Positions 1 through 9,920 of a DNA stretch of 64,000 nucleotides are shown one piece after another. Every line of letters begins with the position of its first letter. Position 1 is the stretch's first letter. Made by a program: the position numbers and the translations under genes. The notes under the pieces are model-generated. The model was given only the letters and a program-made list of their open reading frames with translations. It was not told the origin of the DNA and did not search any database. Source of the stretch: Cycas panzhihuaensis (taxonomy: Eukaryota; Cycadophyta); assembly GCA_023213395.1 (NCBI GenBank), contig CM041465.1, positions 198,159,741-198,223,740 of the forward strand. Reading direction: 5' to 3'.

Positions 1-1990
1 CTATAAAGTCATTTGTATTTCAATTAATGTTTTAAAATAAAATTTTGACATTTTGATGAGTTATATTTACTTCTTTATTTGCCATATTTTTGGTACTATC
101 AAAAGTATGCCCAATTATATTTTTAGAGTAAAGCTACATTTTTGGTAGATCTAGAAACATGACTGGTCATATTTTTTACTGTTATGTATGTAAAACTTGG
201 CCAACATGCCAAATTTTTATATGCTTCCACCTAAATTTAATGAAATCCTATCTTTATCATGACCTACACTTATCAAAAATATGTGATTATCTATCATAGA
301 GAGTTAAAGTATGATTTTTTCAAGTTTTGTGTAAATTTTGAGAGATTTTTAGAGACTTTTGGAGACTGCTTTTACTGTGACAAAATTAGCTTTTGGTAAT
401 ACTTTTGGGTGAAACTAGGAAGTGAGATTAATACTAAGCTTACTACTCTACTGAGGTTTAAATTTTAATAGTTTGTATTTCAAGTTTTATGGTTTCTCTC
501 AAGACTTTAGCCTTAAAACTCTTCTAAATTGGCAAGATCTTTCCTATGTGATTTTTTATCATTTCATTATTTATTAGAGGATGTTTCTTGCTTAAAATTT
601 ACTCTCTCTTTTGGCTGGTTATTATGGTGATCTTGTATATGTTTTTTCCTTAGAATATTGGTTTAACGATTAGCCCTTTATGGGGTTCACAAGAGATAGG
701 CTAAGGTGGGGCATGGTCATCTCTCCACCATTCAAATAGCTACCTCTTCCCATTCTCCTATAGCAGTCTATATTCCAAGTAGTTTGTGATCCCTTTTAGC
801 TTATATTTGGCTATGGTTCAGCCCTTATTACTTATTATCTTTTTTTCTTTACTTGTTTTAAAGGAAAGTTTAAAGAGAATTGATCAATTGAAAGAAAGGA
901 GACATTCTGAGGCAGAATTTTATACTAGAGAAGAAGTCATGATTATATTGCTTGCGTGATTTCACTCTTAAATTTGTTTTCTTCCTTTGAAAAGAAGAAT
1001 TTAAATTTGTTAAATGAATATATATTTGATTTTTCAAATTACTAGAGGTTAAAGGATCCCTTGGGAGTCTCTCTTGCTCTAATTATAATAGAATCTTAAA
1101 GTTGTATGACTAGTTTCTTATATAAGGATTATAATTGAATTTTTATTATTTACATGCAACTTTAGGGGTCTAAAAATTTATTTTGAACAATAGTAGTATG
1201 CCTTTGAAATTTCTCTTTTGCATCATAGAACATTCATTCAAAGAAAAGATAGCATGTGTGTGATATAAGGATCTTTTAATTAATATTACATGTTATCAAA
1301 TTTTTTAAAAGTTTGCATAGAATAATTACATTATGTGTTGCATCTCTTATTAGTTCTTTTCTTTTTATAGTGAAGTGTGCATATTCAATTTAAAAGGATA
1401 GTCTTATATTTGCATTAGTGTGCTTCATCTTTAAACCAAAAAAGACAAAAAATATATTGCATGCATCTAGTTTTTCTTTGCTTGTTCATTGAAGGTAGAA
1501 AAGGTCTTGCTACTTCATTAATTGCCTTTGTTTATTTTATTTCATTTTATTAAGCATACAAAATAAAAATATAAAAAGAAAGAAAACCTTTCCATTCATT
1601 TAACTCTTCCCCTTTATTCAATTAAAACTTAAAATGTTGAAAGAATCAAAGGATAGAAGCCCCATAGGAAGGGCACATAAAATATTATTAGAGTAGCTCC
1701 AAACTTAAACTCCTTCACCCAATTATATAGGCTAGTAGATCCTACCACACCCATATATCCAATCCTTCTATCATCTTACTTATTCATAGCTTTACTAGAT
1801 GACATAACTAGGTGAAGACTCCTTCTTAAGAGTTGGGTAAAGGTGGTTAGTTAGGTCTTCTTAAACTTTATATCTCCTAGTATTGATTAAAAGAAAGGAA
1901 ATACCTCACGGATTTAGAGATATATAGTTTAGGTCCACCTAAGATATACCATACCCTTAAAGTTTTTAGTCTTATTTTATCTCTCTAGTA
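1..1990 (+). repeat. 3' part of a Tat-type LTR, left edge outside window
   Basis: The block at about 1676-1920 aligns by eye with the terminal parts of the two element E LTRs (25119-25340 and 40040-40262). It shares the order of short matching blocks such as the 'aagagttgggtaaaggtgg' stretch. Further upstream, about 640-900 resembles 39020-39260. This is therefore an LTR of the same broad family in plus orientation. No coding potential is seen. The right edge is not sharp; a decayed primer-site-like stretch may lie near 2010-2030. The exact end is uncertain. Confidence 0.45.
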
Positions 1991-2069
1991 TATATATTTT
2001 TTAAACAACCACTTTATCTTCATTAATTCCTTCTTATTTTCATTCTTGTCTTTTTTAGCTTATATCTAT

Positions 2070-3060
2070 CCATATGATGGCTTGCACTCAATTAGCTCAT
2101 ATTTTAGAATTAGAGACTTAGTTCATAGATATGAATAATAGCATTACTTAGATTGATAAAAAAATAGATAAGTTGAATAATGCTCTATCAGAAAATAGCT
2201 AAGATAGATGATGATATTGCAAAGCTCTCTGCATGGTTATTTGTTTTAATATCTAGCATGGCATCTACCTTAAATTTAATAAGAACCCTACTTCCACATC
2301 CCCCACATATATCCACTCCCCAATAATGTTAATAGTCATTTCACTATAAAATTAAAATAGCAACATTTGATTTAGATCTTAATAGGGATAATATGACAAG
2401 TTAGATTAGCAAGTTGGAATCATACTTTGCTTTAAACCTTATGTGTACTACAGATTAATTGACATTTTTCTCTATTTATTTAAAATGCAAGGCACATCAT
2501 TTGTTCTATTGGTAGTAATAAAAATATCCAACAAATTAAACCTATAAATAATTTTACAAGAATTTATTTGAATAATATAAATAAACATAAAACCAACCCT
2601 TATTTAGTCAACTCACTTCACTAAAATAAATAATATCCATCTAAATATATATTAAAGAATTTTGGACATTATATAATCAAGTCATCCAATTATTTGATCA
2701 ATAAATAACCATTGATGTATATGTATCTTGACTCAAGAAGCACATTAAAATGCACTTCAAGATAATTCTTATAACAAATTTAAGAGGATGTATCTCTATG
2801 GTTGAGGCTATTGAGGCTAAATTTATAGCCAAATAACTACCTATAATTTGTTGTGACTATACTTGGTACCAACATCTCTAATAAGAAAACCTACAATATC
2901 AATGACTTTGTAGGGAAGAGTTATAATATTTATTAGTATAGCCTTTAGTAGATTCATTTTGTGTACTAATAACAAAAGTAAATAGATGCAGAGAGGTTAT
3001 CCTTTGTATCAAATGCTCAAAGAAGTAGACCCTTGGTCATGATAGAGTCTGTAAAGCTTA
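2070..3060 (+). pseudogene. Decayed chromovirus-type gag remnant with zinc knuckle
   Basis: No intact frame remains. Near 2370-2500 the translation has the order typical of chromoviral gag (a Leu-Asp pair, then a YFALN-like segment), with stops and shifts. At about 2998-3045 one frame reads CIKCSKK-stop-TLGHDRVC. This matches the Cys-x2-Cys...Gly-His-x4-Cys zinc knuckle of Ty3/gypsy nucleocapsids, with TAG replacing a likely Gln. Gag proteins of this family package the element RNA into cytoplasmic particles. Its position directly before the protease supports the call. The first 300 bases after the preceding LTR are not interpretable. Confidence 0.45.
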
Positions 3061-3189
3061 CCAAATGGTCTCCACCATTAACCATAAGTTTTCTTCAGAG
3101 GAATATTTTGATACCAACCATAAACTTAAAGATGAACCTTCGCAAGAACTAATCCTAAATCCTAACCTTGACGTGTCTTTATCTAATGT

Positions 3190-3520
3190 TTCTTATACCT
3201 CTTACTTTTAACCACTTTGTGTTAATAGAATACTTCAAAAAGACCCCATTACCATCTTGATTGATAATGGTGCATTGCTTTACTTTATTGATATATCCTC
3301 AATCAAGAAACTTAACTTACATATTTTTCTTAAAATTGGGTTCACCTATTCTCTACCAAGATATCATACTATCAATTATGCAAGAATAATAAAAAAATTA
3401 TATATTCATATTGGCAGTTACCATTTGGTTTTAGATTTCTATGCCTTATCTATTAGAGGATTAGATGTTATCCTTAGGGCATAGTGGCTCTTAGTACCTA
3501 TAGCACTAATAATTCTCCTA
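3190..3520 (+). pseudogene. Retropepsin-like protease, Ty3/gypsy
   Basis: The open stretch at 3257-3484 contains IDNGALLYFID, the aspartic protease active-site motif (hydrophobic-Asp-x-Gly-Ala/Ser followed by F-I-D). It ends with GLDVILRA then TAG-Trp-Leu, matching the chromoviral G-x-DVVLG-QWL motif with Gln lost to a stop and the last Gly changed to Arg. Retropepsins cleave the element polyprotein. It follows the zinc knuckle in the same frame and precedes RT by about 200 bases, the normal gag-pol order. The DNGA signature and LGxQWL ending suggest a chromovirus rather than the Tat elements in the rest of the window. Confidence 0.62.
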
Positions 3521-3679
3521 ATATTCCTTTCATATTATTCAAAGATAATCATGGCTAAATACATAAGATTCATAGTATTTAATTGTCTAGTAATGAATTT
3601 ATCTTCCTAAATTATATATATAAATAATTGAATAGTAGTATTGGTTATATAGTATACATCAACAATGTTTAAGTCTATA

Positions 3680-4475
3680 TTAATATCAATATGGATATCT
3701 AACACATCCTCCCCAAGTACTTGTCTACCTTTGCTCCACTTCTTACTAGCCACCTCATCCCCCCTCTAGATTATGGCTATTACCATACCATAGAGCTAAA
3801 AACCCCTTACAATCCCATCAGCCTTAGACTTTATCAAAATTTATACTTATAAAAGAATAAAATTAAGAAAATTACTAATGATATAATGGATATAGGTATC
3901 ATCCAACCTAGAAAAAGTCCCTATGCTACCTATATTATCCTTGTTTATAAAAAATATGGCTTATTTAAACTATATATTAACTATCATAAACTTAACAAGA
4001 TCATTATAAAAAGTAAGTTTGTAACCCAAAGGATTGATGACATGCTAGATGAAATCTATGTTGTTATTATGTTCTCTAAATTAGATCTTCAATAAAGATA
4101 TTTTTAAATCCTTATTACTCCTGAAGATCATCATAACAATGCCTTCTGAATGTATCATGGCCACTTTAAATTTCAATCCATACCCTTTGGCCTTTGTAAT
4201 ACCCTAGCTATATTTTAGGCCTTAATGAATAAAATGTTTACCCATTGCCTTTGAAAATTTGTCATTATTTTCTTTGATAACATACTTATTTATAATTCTT
4301 ACATGACTCATCACCTCTAACATTTAGAAGTTCTCCTTTAGGTTCTCCTCAAGCATTAATACTATGCTAAGTTATCTAAATGTAAATTTGGAAAATCTAA
4401 GTTACAGTACTTAGGCCACATCATTTCTTCAGAAGGTGTCCATATTGACTCAAATAAAGTTTTAGTGATCATTGT
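3680..4475 (+). pseudogene. Reverse transcriptase, chromovirus-type, truncated
   Basis: Successive RT motifs are readable: GIIQPRKSPYATYIILVYKK (fingers), INYHKLNK, FSKLDLQ, then after TAA and small lesions IPFGLCNTLAIF and VIIFFDNILIY. The last replaces the catalytic F-x-DDILIY with F-DNILIY, so the second Asp is lost. LGHIISSEGVHIDSNKV marks the end of the palm and start of the connection domain. The wording (SPYA..., LGH-x-IS-x-x-GV) is chromoviral. The gene stops abruptly at about 4475, where minus-strand Tat element sequence begins, so RNase H and integrase are missing. It is not functional. Confidence 0.78.
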
Positions 4476-4477
4476 AT

Positions 4478-4800
4478 AGTCGAGAGAGATCATATCCTAA
4501 ATTGGTGGGGCAGAGAGGGAGCGAGATCACCTAGCTACTAAGAGAGATCATATCCTAGTTAAGAGGGATCACCTATAGAACTAGTACGATCATTTGGTTG
4601 ACTAGATAGTTGTCAGGTCATCACGTAGCAGGACACACATGACCCCCATGATAAAGTAGAGTCCCAAGGATGAGGAGAGTGAGGCAATGACCTTGTAGAG
4701 ATACTAAAGGAGTTTAGGAGGGATGCAGTCCCCTAATAAGGGATTAGGTAGATGAGGGGATGACACCCCCTAAGAGCATGGCATCTAAGAGATTTTGTAC
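4478..4800 (+). pseudogene. C-terminal coiled-coil end of antisense ORF (truncated)
   Basis: It matches 16990-17290 of element 1. The frame shows charged heptad-like text (ERERDHLA, then KRDHILVKRDHL) and then the tail with KDEESEA. Stops are mostly TAG at sites where the other copy has Gln or a stop. The segment 4478-4505 is repeated at about 4535-4560 (period near 58 bases), a local duplication of one coiled-coil unit that element 1 lacks. Only the last quarter of the ORF remains. Confidence 0.5.
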
Positions 4801-5826
4801 ACTATGTGTTTTGACAAGAAATCTTTGAACCTCTAGGGAGTTCTATCTCATGTGGTTATATGACTGTACTCCTCCCTACAAGGATTCTAGCTTCCTAGGG
4901 CATATTGTTGAGATGATGTATCATATAATTTTGATACATCCTATTACTTTATATCCATGATACTATTATTTTTGTTTGCGATGTAGCTTGTTTTGTTTCT
5001 ATGATATATAAAGATAGACATGAACATGTATGGATATGGGTATATGGATGCATGAGTGACTATGCACTTAGTTTTAATCTGATTACTACATTATGGTTTT
5101 GATTATATTATATGTAACTAATACTCATGTGCTTCCTTTTATGCAATGCGACACTCATACTAGGTACACACATACACCATGCAAATAGGAGATGGTTACG
5201 TATGAAACTAAGGAAAATCACCACATATATTCTTCAGAGAGAGCATGATGGACATGCAAAAGAAGCACCAGCGAGGGGTACATATACCCAAACAAAAGGG
5301 ATTAGGTTAGAAAGTGACTCCATGCTCAGAAGTGAATGGGGTTTGCTTACCCAACTAGGAAAAGAGAAGATCTTCCTTGGAAAGGAGATAAAGAGATGCA
5401 ACACCAATAATAAAATCTAAAGGATGGAAGGCCACTCTAAATAATCATTGCACCTTTGACTAGGGAGAATAGTAGTATGCTTAGAGTGGTAGTTTAGTCT
5501 TATTTTATAGTGAAAGAGAGGTGTGAATATTTCCACTCAGAAGTAGAAAGAATCACCCTAGGCATGGAGGTGGATGATGAAGAGTAGGCCTTGCATGGTT
5601 AGGCCTATAGGTGGAATGGGTTTGGTCAAAACCAAACTAACATGAAGGACTCGACATGTGACAACTTGCATAGTAAGGTTGAGTTTGGGTAGGATGGGCT
5701 CTAGTCCTTGATGAGGATCTATAGCAAAGAAGAAGTGCCTTTATGACTGGCTCGTCGATGTGGATGCCTACATGAAGTCACTCGGGGAGGGTGGAAAGGT
5801 GAAAGAAATGGCTAGTTCAGAACTAG
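4800..5826. other. Non-coding spacer of left Tat copy
   Basis: Collinear with 17290-18370 in element 1; no gene is recognised. The 97-codon open stretch at 5127-5420 is not preserved as an ORF in the other copy and is not called. At 5485-5505 lies a single copy of the TAGTTTAG-containing monomer that is tandemly amplified at 50959-51192. Confidence 0.6.
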
Positions 5827-6540
5827 CTACTTGGGAGCCAATGTAGAATAAAGAGAAGAGGATATATCTAATTGGGATATCTCCTTGGGTGTGTGTGAAA
5901 CTATAATGACATGCCAAGGAAGGGGTTCGTGGCCCCCACCATCTGACTCAGAATCACCCATGAAGGTTAAGTAACCATAACTACCTACACCAATAGAGGC
6001 AAACCTAACTAGGTTTGGTTTATGATAAGGCATGGGTTCCATTTGATGAAGGTTGGTCTCCTGAAAAAGGGTTCCCATGGAAGGGATAACATTCTTAGGA
6101 TTACTATCTTCACCATCGAACATAACTTGAAAGGTTGGATAAGAAGTGTGAGATAGTGGAGGCTTACGGGTGATAACTTTATCTTGTCCTTCATTGACAA
6201 ACTTAAGCTGGCCCTAATGTGAGGAGCAAATTGCTCCCATTTGGCTGAGCCATGGTCAACCCAATAGGAGGTTATAGTCTACATCGATATCAAGTATAAT
6301 AGCATCTACATAAATGGTCTTCCCTCCTAAGGTGAGTGAAAGGGAGAATGTCCCAAAGGGAGACTTCTTGGTTCCATCATATCCTTGGTATTTCCAAGGG
6401 ATAGACTCGAGAGCCACTACACCTAACTTATTAAGAATGCATACAGGCATAGCATTAACTAAGGAACCATTATTTATGATGGTCCTCTTTATGATAAAAT
6501 AAAGGGTGTCAATAGAAATGAAAATTAGGTAATGCAAAAG
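5827..6540 (-). pseudogene. Protease and protease-RT linker, left Tat copy
   Basis: The stretch 6256-6537 reads on the minus strand IINNGSLVNAM...LGV...YQGYDGTKKSPFG...IILDIDVDYNLLLG. This is the clan AA aspartic protease layout of Tat elements: active-site D-x-GS (here N-N-GS, so the catalytic Asp has become Asn), then the conserved ILLG-like end. Downstream at 5827-6200 is the linker that in Tat polyproteins joins protease to RT. No RT follows; the frame dissolves into non-coding sequence. Element 1 carries the same block at 18300-19090. Confidence 0.65.
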
Positions 6541-7972
6541 CTTTTCTCATTCACTAGGAGGTGGGAGATCATGAGGATTGAACGAGATAATAGGTGGTCC
6601 ATGGGAGGTAGTGCCTACAGCATGGACGAGAGCATCTTATTAGCCAAGAGATTCGAAAGCAAGAGCATGTTACTCAGGGCAACTCCTTAAGATATCCATC
6701 ATGGATATTCTGGTAGACACAGAGTGGAGCTCATCTATGATCATGAAGGACTTCCCTTTCCCGATAGGTTGGGGAAGTGCCCTTTAGAAATCATAATGAC
6801 CTAGGCAGACAAGAATGGTCTTTATGTGTGCTAGAATCTTAGAAAGTGGAGTATCTATAGAAAAGTGTGGTTGAGAAGAGGAACCCCTAATGTCCTTTTT
6901 GGCTACTTGAGACCTGGCGACAATGTGTAAAGGGGTGGTCTCAAGAATTTGAATTACTCTCTTTCCTTTATTATAGGATTAAGAGGGTGAGGAGGTTCGA
7001 TGGCAAGAACTAAGAGGAGAGGATGAATTTCTTACCCCATTTCATTTTGCTTGCATAGAAGAAGGGTTAGGAGATCATCCCGTATTCTAGTTACCCCTAT
7101 TTTGGGTGTTTTGATCCTATGCCCCATGTTTAAGGAAGGGATCCCTATAGATAGGCCAGTCTAAATTAGGCTTAGATGCCTGTCTAGAAGAGGAGTCATA
7201 AGGTAAGGCAAGTTCGGGATGCTACACCTAACATTACGAGTCCTCATGGAAGCACTCACCATAAATAGAATAATACTTTGTATCTAGGGAAGGTTTGGTC
7301 TTCCTTATTTGGGAGGAGTTGGTATTTCTATTTCTAGGAGGTGCAGCTTGAGAGGCCTGATGGGCAGGTCTATGAGAGTTTGAGGGTAAAGAAGGAGTTT
7401 GGAGCTTAAGCTTCTTCATCATATATTCGAAAGAATGTATAGTAGAAGTTACAAGATCTAGGGTCTTCTCTATTGAGTGGGTAGAAGATTTTCAAGGTTA
7501 TTAGGATCTTAGGTCACATGATGGAGAGGGTGCCTCTTGTCATTATGATGGTTTGAGAGGTTTCTTGAGATCTGATTGGATCTCAATAGCCTTAAGTACC
7601 AAGCATTTAGATATGGTAGAGTCACACATTGTTGCCTCCATTTTGAGGACTTCAACATGGACCTCAGGGCAGAGGGCATTCATGAAAAGGTCCCTCTTTA
7701 ATTCCTTGGGCAATGTAGCCTTCATTAAATGCAAAAGGTCATGAAAGTATCTCATAAAGTTATGATTCATTTCCTTGTGACCATGCTTGAGTAAGAGTAG
7801 AGATTTCATTCCACTCTCAAAAGGATGAGCTATATCAAAGTATGGATGGAATGGGTAGGGAGATGACAAAACCACTTGAGGGCATCTTCCAAAAAGGATG
7901 TGGAAAGAGTTTTATCAGAATATAATCATAAGCCCAATAATTAATGCATGCCATGGAAAAGCTCCTAACATG

Positions 7973-7977
7973 CTCTG
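7973..7977. other. Target-site duplication CTCTG (left)
   Basis: CTCTG here is matched by CTTTG at 8634-8638 on the other side of the solo LTR. The single difference is a C-to-T change. The uninterrupted element 1 sequence at 20540-20580 shows no insertion at this point. Confidence 0.75.
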
Positions 7978-8633
7978 TGTTATATAATATGATAACAATA
8001 TTTTGGAGGCTAAAATTTTGATAGGTTGGTAGTGTGGTTTCTCCCCCAAACTTCCACTGAGGGTTCTAAGGAGGGCGGGAGCCCCCTTTGGCTAGGGTGG
8101 TGCAGGGGGCGCGGAACGCCCCTTGCAAAGAGGGGGTTCAGGGGTGATAGCCCCCGACCCAAAAAGGTAGCACTGAAAGCATACTAAATTGCAAAGAGAA
8201 TTAGGGTTGTTGGCTTAAAAATACCCTAGATTCTATGGTCAAGATTTATGCCTTCTATGACTATATTATGTAGCCCAATTTAGGGTGTTTTTCATTATGT
8301 TGATGATGTTCGATGTATTGGATATACTATGAGGAGTTGGGTGGCTAGTTGTTATTGCTATAAGTATTCTACTATAGATTGTGTACATTTCTCCATTCTT
8401 GATAATAAAGATTAATACCTTTCTTGTGTGGATGTTTCCTTAACACACTGCTAGGCTTTTACCACATTATATTAGGTGTATATGTGATGCTTAGCTTTCT
8501 TATTCATTTTATTATATTATCTCTAGTTTAAGAACTTGCATGTTAAATTTCAGTTTTAATTCCTATAACTAGCTGCAAAATAGTTTAGATCTTGGTGGCA
8601 GTTTCAGGTTATTGGGAGCTTGTCTTCTCAATA
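7978..8633 (+). repeat. Solo LTR, Ty1/Copia type (656 bp)
   Basis: It begins TGTTATATAATATG and ends AATA (probably from AACA), with 5-bp flanking duplications. It carries the GTGGATGT...CACTGCTAGG...ACCACATTATAT block that resembles the R-U5 region of many plant Copia LTRs (GTGGACGTAG...ACCACGT). A GC-rich, hairpin-like stretch at about 8090-8160 keeps several CpG sites, unlike its surroundings. The insertion lies inside the gag of the left Tat copy and is missing from element 1, so it is younger than their split. No internal region is present, so it is a solo LTR formed by LTR-LTR recombination. Confidence 0.82.
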
Positions 8634-9249
8634 CTTTGTTAGGTCATGCGATGAGGTCTCATCAAATCTTGGTACCTCATAGGGATGAGGCAGTAAGTTT
8701 TTCCTTAGTACCTTAATAGACAAAGGGATCGACCTATAATCAACAAAAGGGAAAACCCTTGGTTGAGCTAATGGGTCGACAAAAGGAGAAGGAGGAGGTG
8801 GGTATGGATATCCAAATCCTCCTTGAGAGGTTTGACTATAAAAGGTACCTGGGTTCCCTCTCACTTAGTGGGAAGGAACCATTCCCATTTAAGAGGGTGT
8901 TGAAAAGGAAGTGAATAGGTAAGAGGGACCCACTCCCCCTTGAGGATATGCCCCTTGTTGAGAGGGGACTTAGGGAAAAATCCTTGAGAAGGGGAAAACC
9001 CTCCTTAAGAAGGTGTCATATACAAGATTGTACAAAAAGATAGAAGAGATAGGTTTGGAATTAGATTTTTCCTATATGGGCCACCATGGGAGGTGTAACA
9101 ATATATGGGTGGAGAGAGTCTACCCCATAGACAAGAAGGGGATTTCCCTTCCTATGTCCCAATGGTTGGGATGTGTATCTTAGGGGTAGATAAAGGGAAA
9201 GATCCCTAGATTGAGATTGATGGCATATGGGGATAGATCCCATATGACT

Positions 9250-9920
9250 TGAAGAAGGGCAGCAAGAGGGCCCTCTAGGTCAGGTGATAGGGGCATGGTT
9301 GGCTAACTAGGAGGATATATGCTTAATCTAATATGAGAGGTAAGTATACCTTATATAGTTCCTAGGGTATAAGGGATATATAAAGAAGAAGGGATAATAG
9401 GGGATAGCCTTATCGTAGACATTAATGTAGATTGGGAAGAAAAGGAGGTCTAGATGAAGAAGAAGGAGGCGCCATACTATGTAGGATGCGTTCTAATCAC
9501 TTTGGAGGTAGTTAGATGCTCATAGCCTAGGAGCATTATTGTAATGCTTCTACAACATCTACAAGAGGGGTTCCTACTTGCTCGTCTGAGGTGGAAGGAT
9601 CCTCATATGAAGTAGACTTCACAGGTTGATCCTCATGGGTATTCTCACTAAGGTGGTTATATCCTATGGAGGATGACACACCCATGTCATGCATGGGAAG
9701 ATGATAGAAATCTAAGTGTTCTTGGTCACTTGGATAAAGCGTAGGTTCATGACCCTCTTGGGTAGGACCTTGAAATGAGGTTGAGGTTTATGGCTAGGTC
9801 TTGGAAACATAGGCAAGATATACCTATTCTAAGGGATATCCTTCCATGGCCAATTCAAAATCAAATAAAGGAAGGGAGGAATAAGGAGATTCTTCCAAAG
9901 TAGGAGGGAGACCTCATAGA
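9250..9920 (-). other. gag leader of left Tat copy
   Basis: Between the first recognisable gag residues and the LTR edge. Collinear with 21230-21868. It may contain the original gag start, but lesions prevent choosing one. The stretch next to the LTR (about 9900-9920) is where the primer binding site should lie; no tRNA match was recognised. Confidence 0.4.

Larger units (their letters stand above)
7200..9250 (-). pseudogene. gag pseudogene split by a Copia solo LTR
   Basis: Minus-strand fragments in order are: 9061-9243 and 8628-8864 (proline-rich N-terminal part ending PRFDETSSHDLT); the insertion at 7978-8633; then 7543-7970 with SGMKSLLLLKHGHKEMNHNF and LPKELKRDLFMNAL, typical of the retrotransposon gag fold. 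At 7234-7300 SIYGECFHEDS is a remnant of the CCHC nucleocapsid knuckle. The closest relative in the window is 20085-21230. Several TAG/TAA stops sit at probable Gln codons. Gag forms the cytoplasmic particle and binds element RNA. Confidence 0.65.
4475..9920 (-). mobile_element. Truncated internal region of a minus-strand non-autonomous Tat element (left copy)
   Basis: This region is collinear with 16990-21868 of element 1, apart from the 656-bp solo LTR insertion at 7978-8633. Reading leftward on the minus strand it holds leader, gag, protease, linker and the tail of the antisense ORF. It then breaks at about 4475 inside that ORF. The second-type RNase H, polypurine tract and 3' LTR of this copy are absent. 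Its 5' LTR is the same 9921-13194 LTR that serves as the 3' LTR of element 1. No RT or integrase is visible. The left junction abuts an unrelated RT, so it is a deletion or recombination breakpoint, not an LTR edge. Confidence 0.75.

Noticed and set aside
5127-5420. 97-codon plus-strand ORF
   Set aside because: Not conserved in the collinear segment of element 1 (17670-17960) and no recognisable motif.
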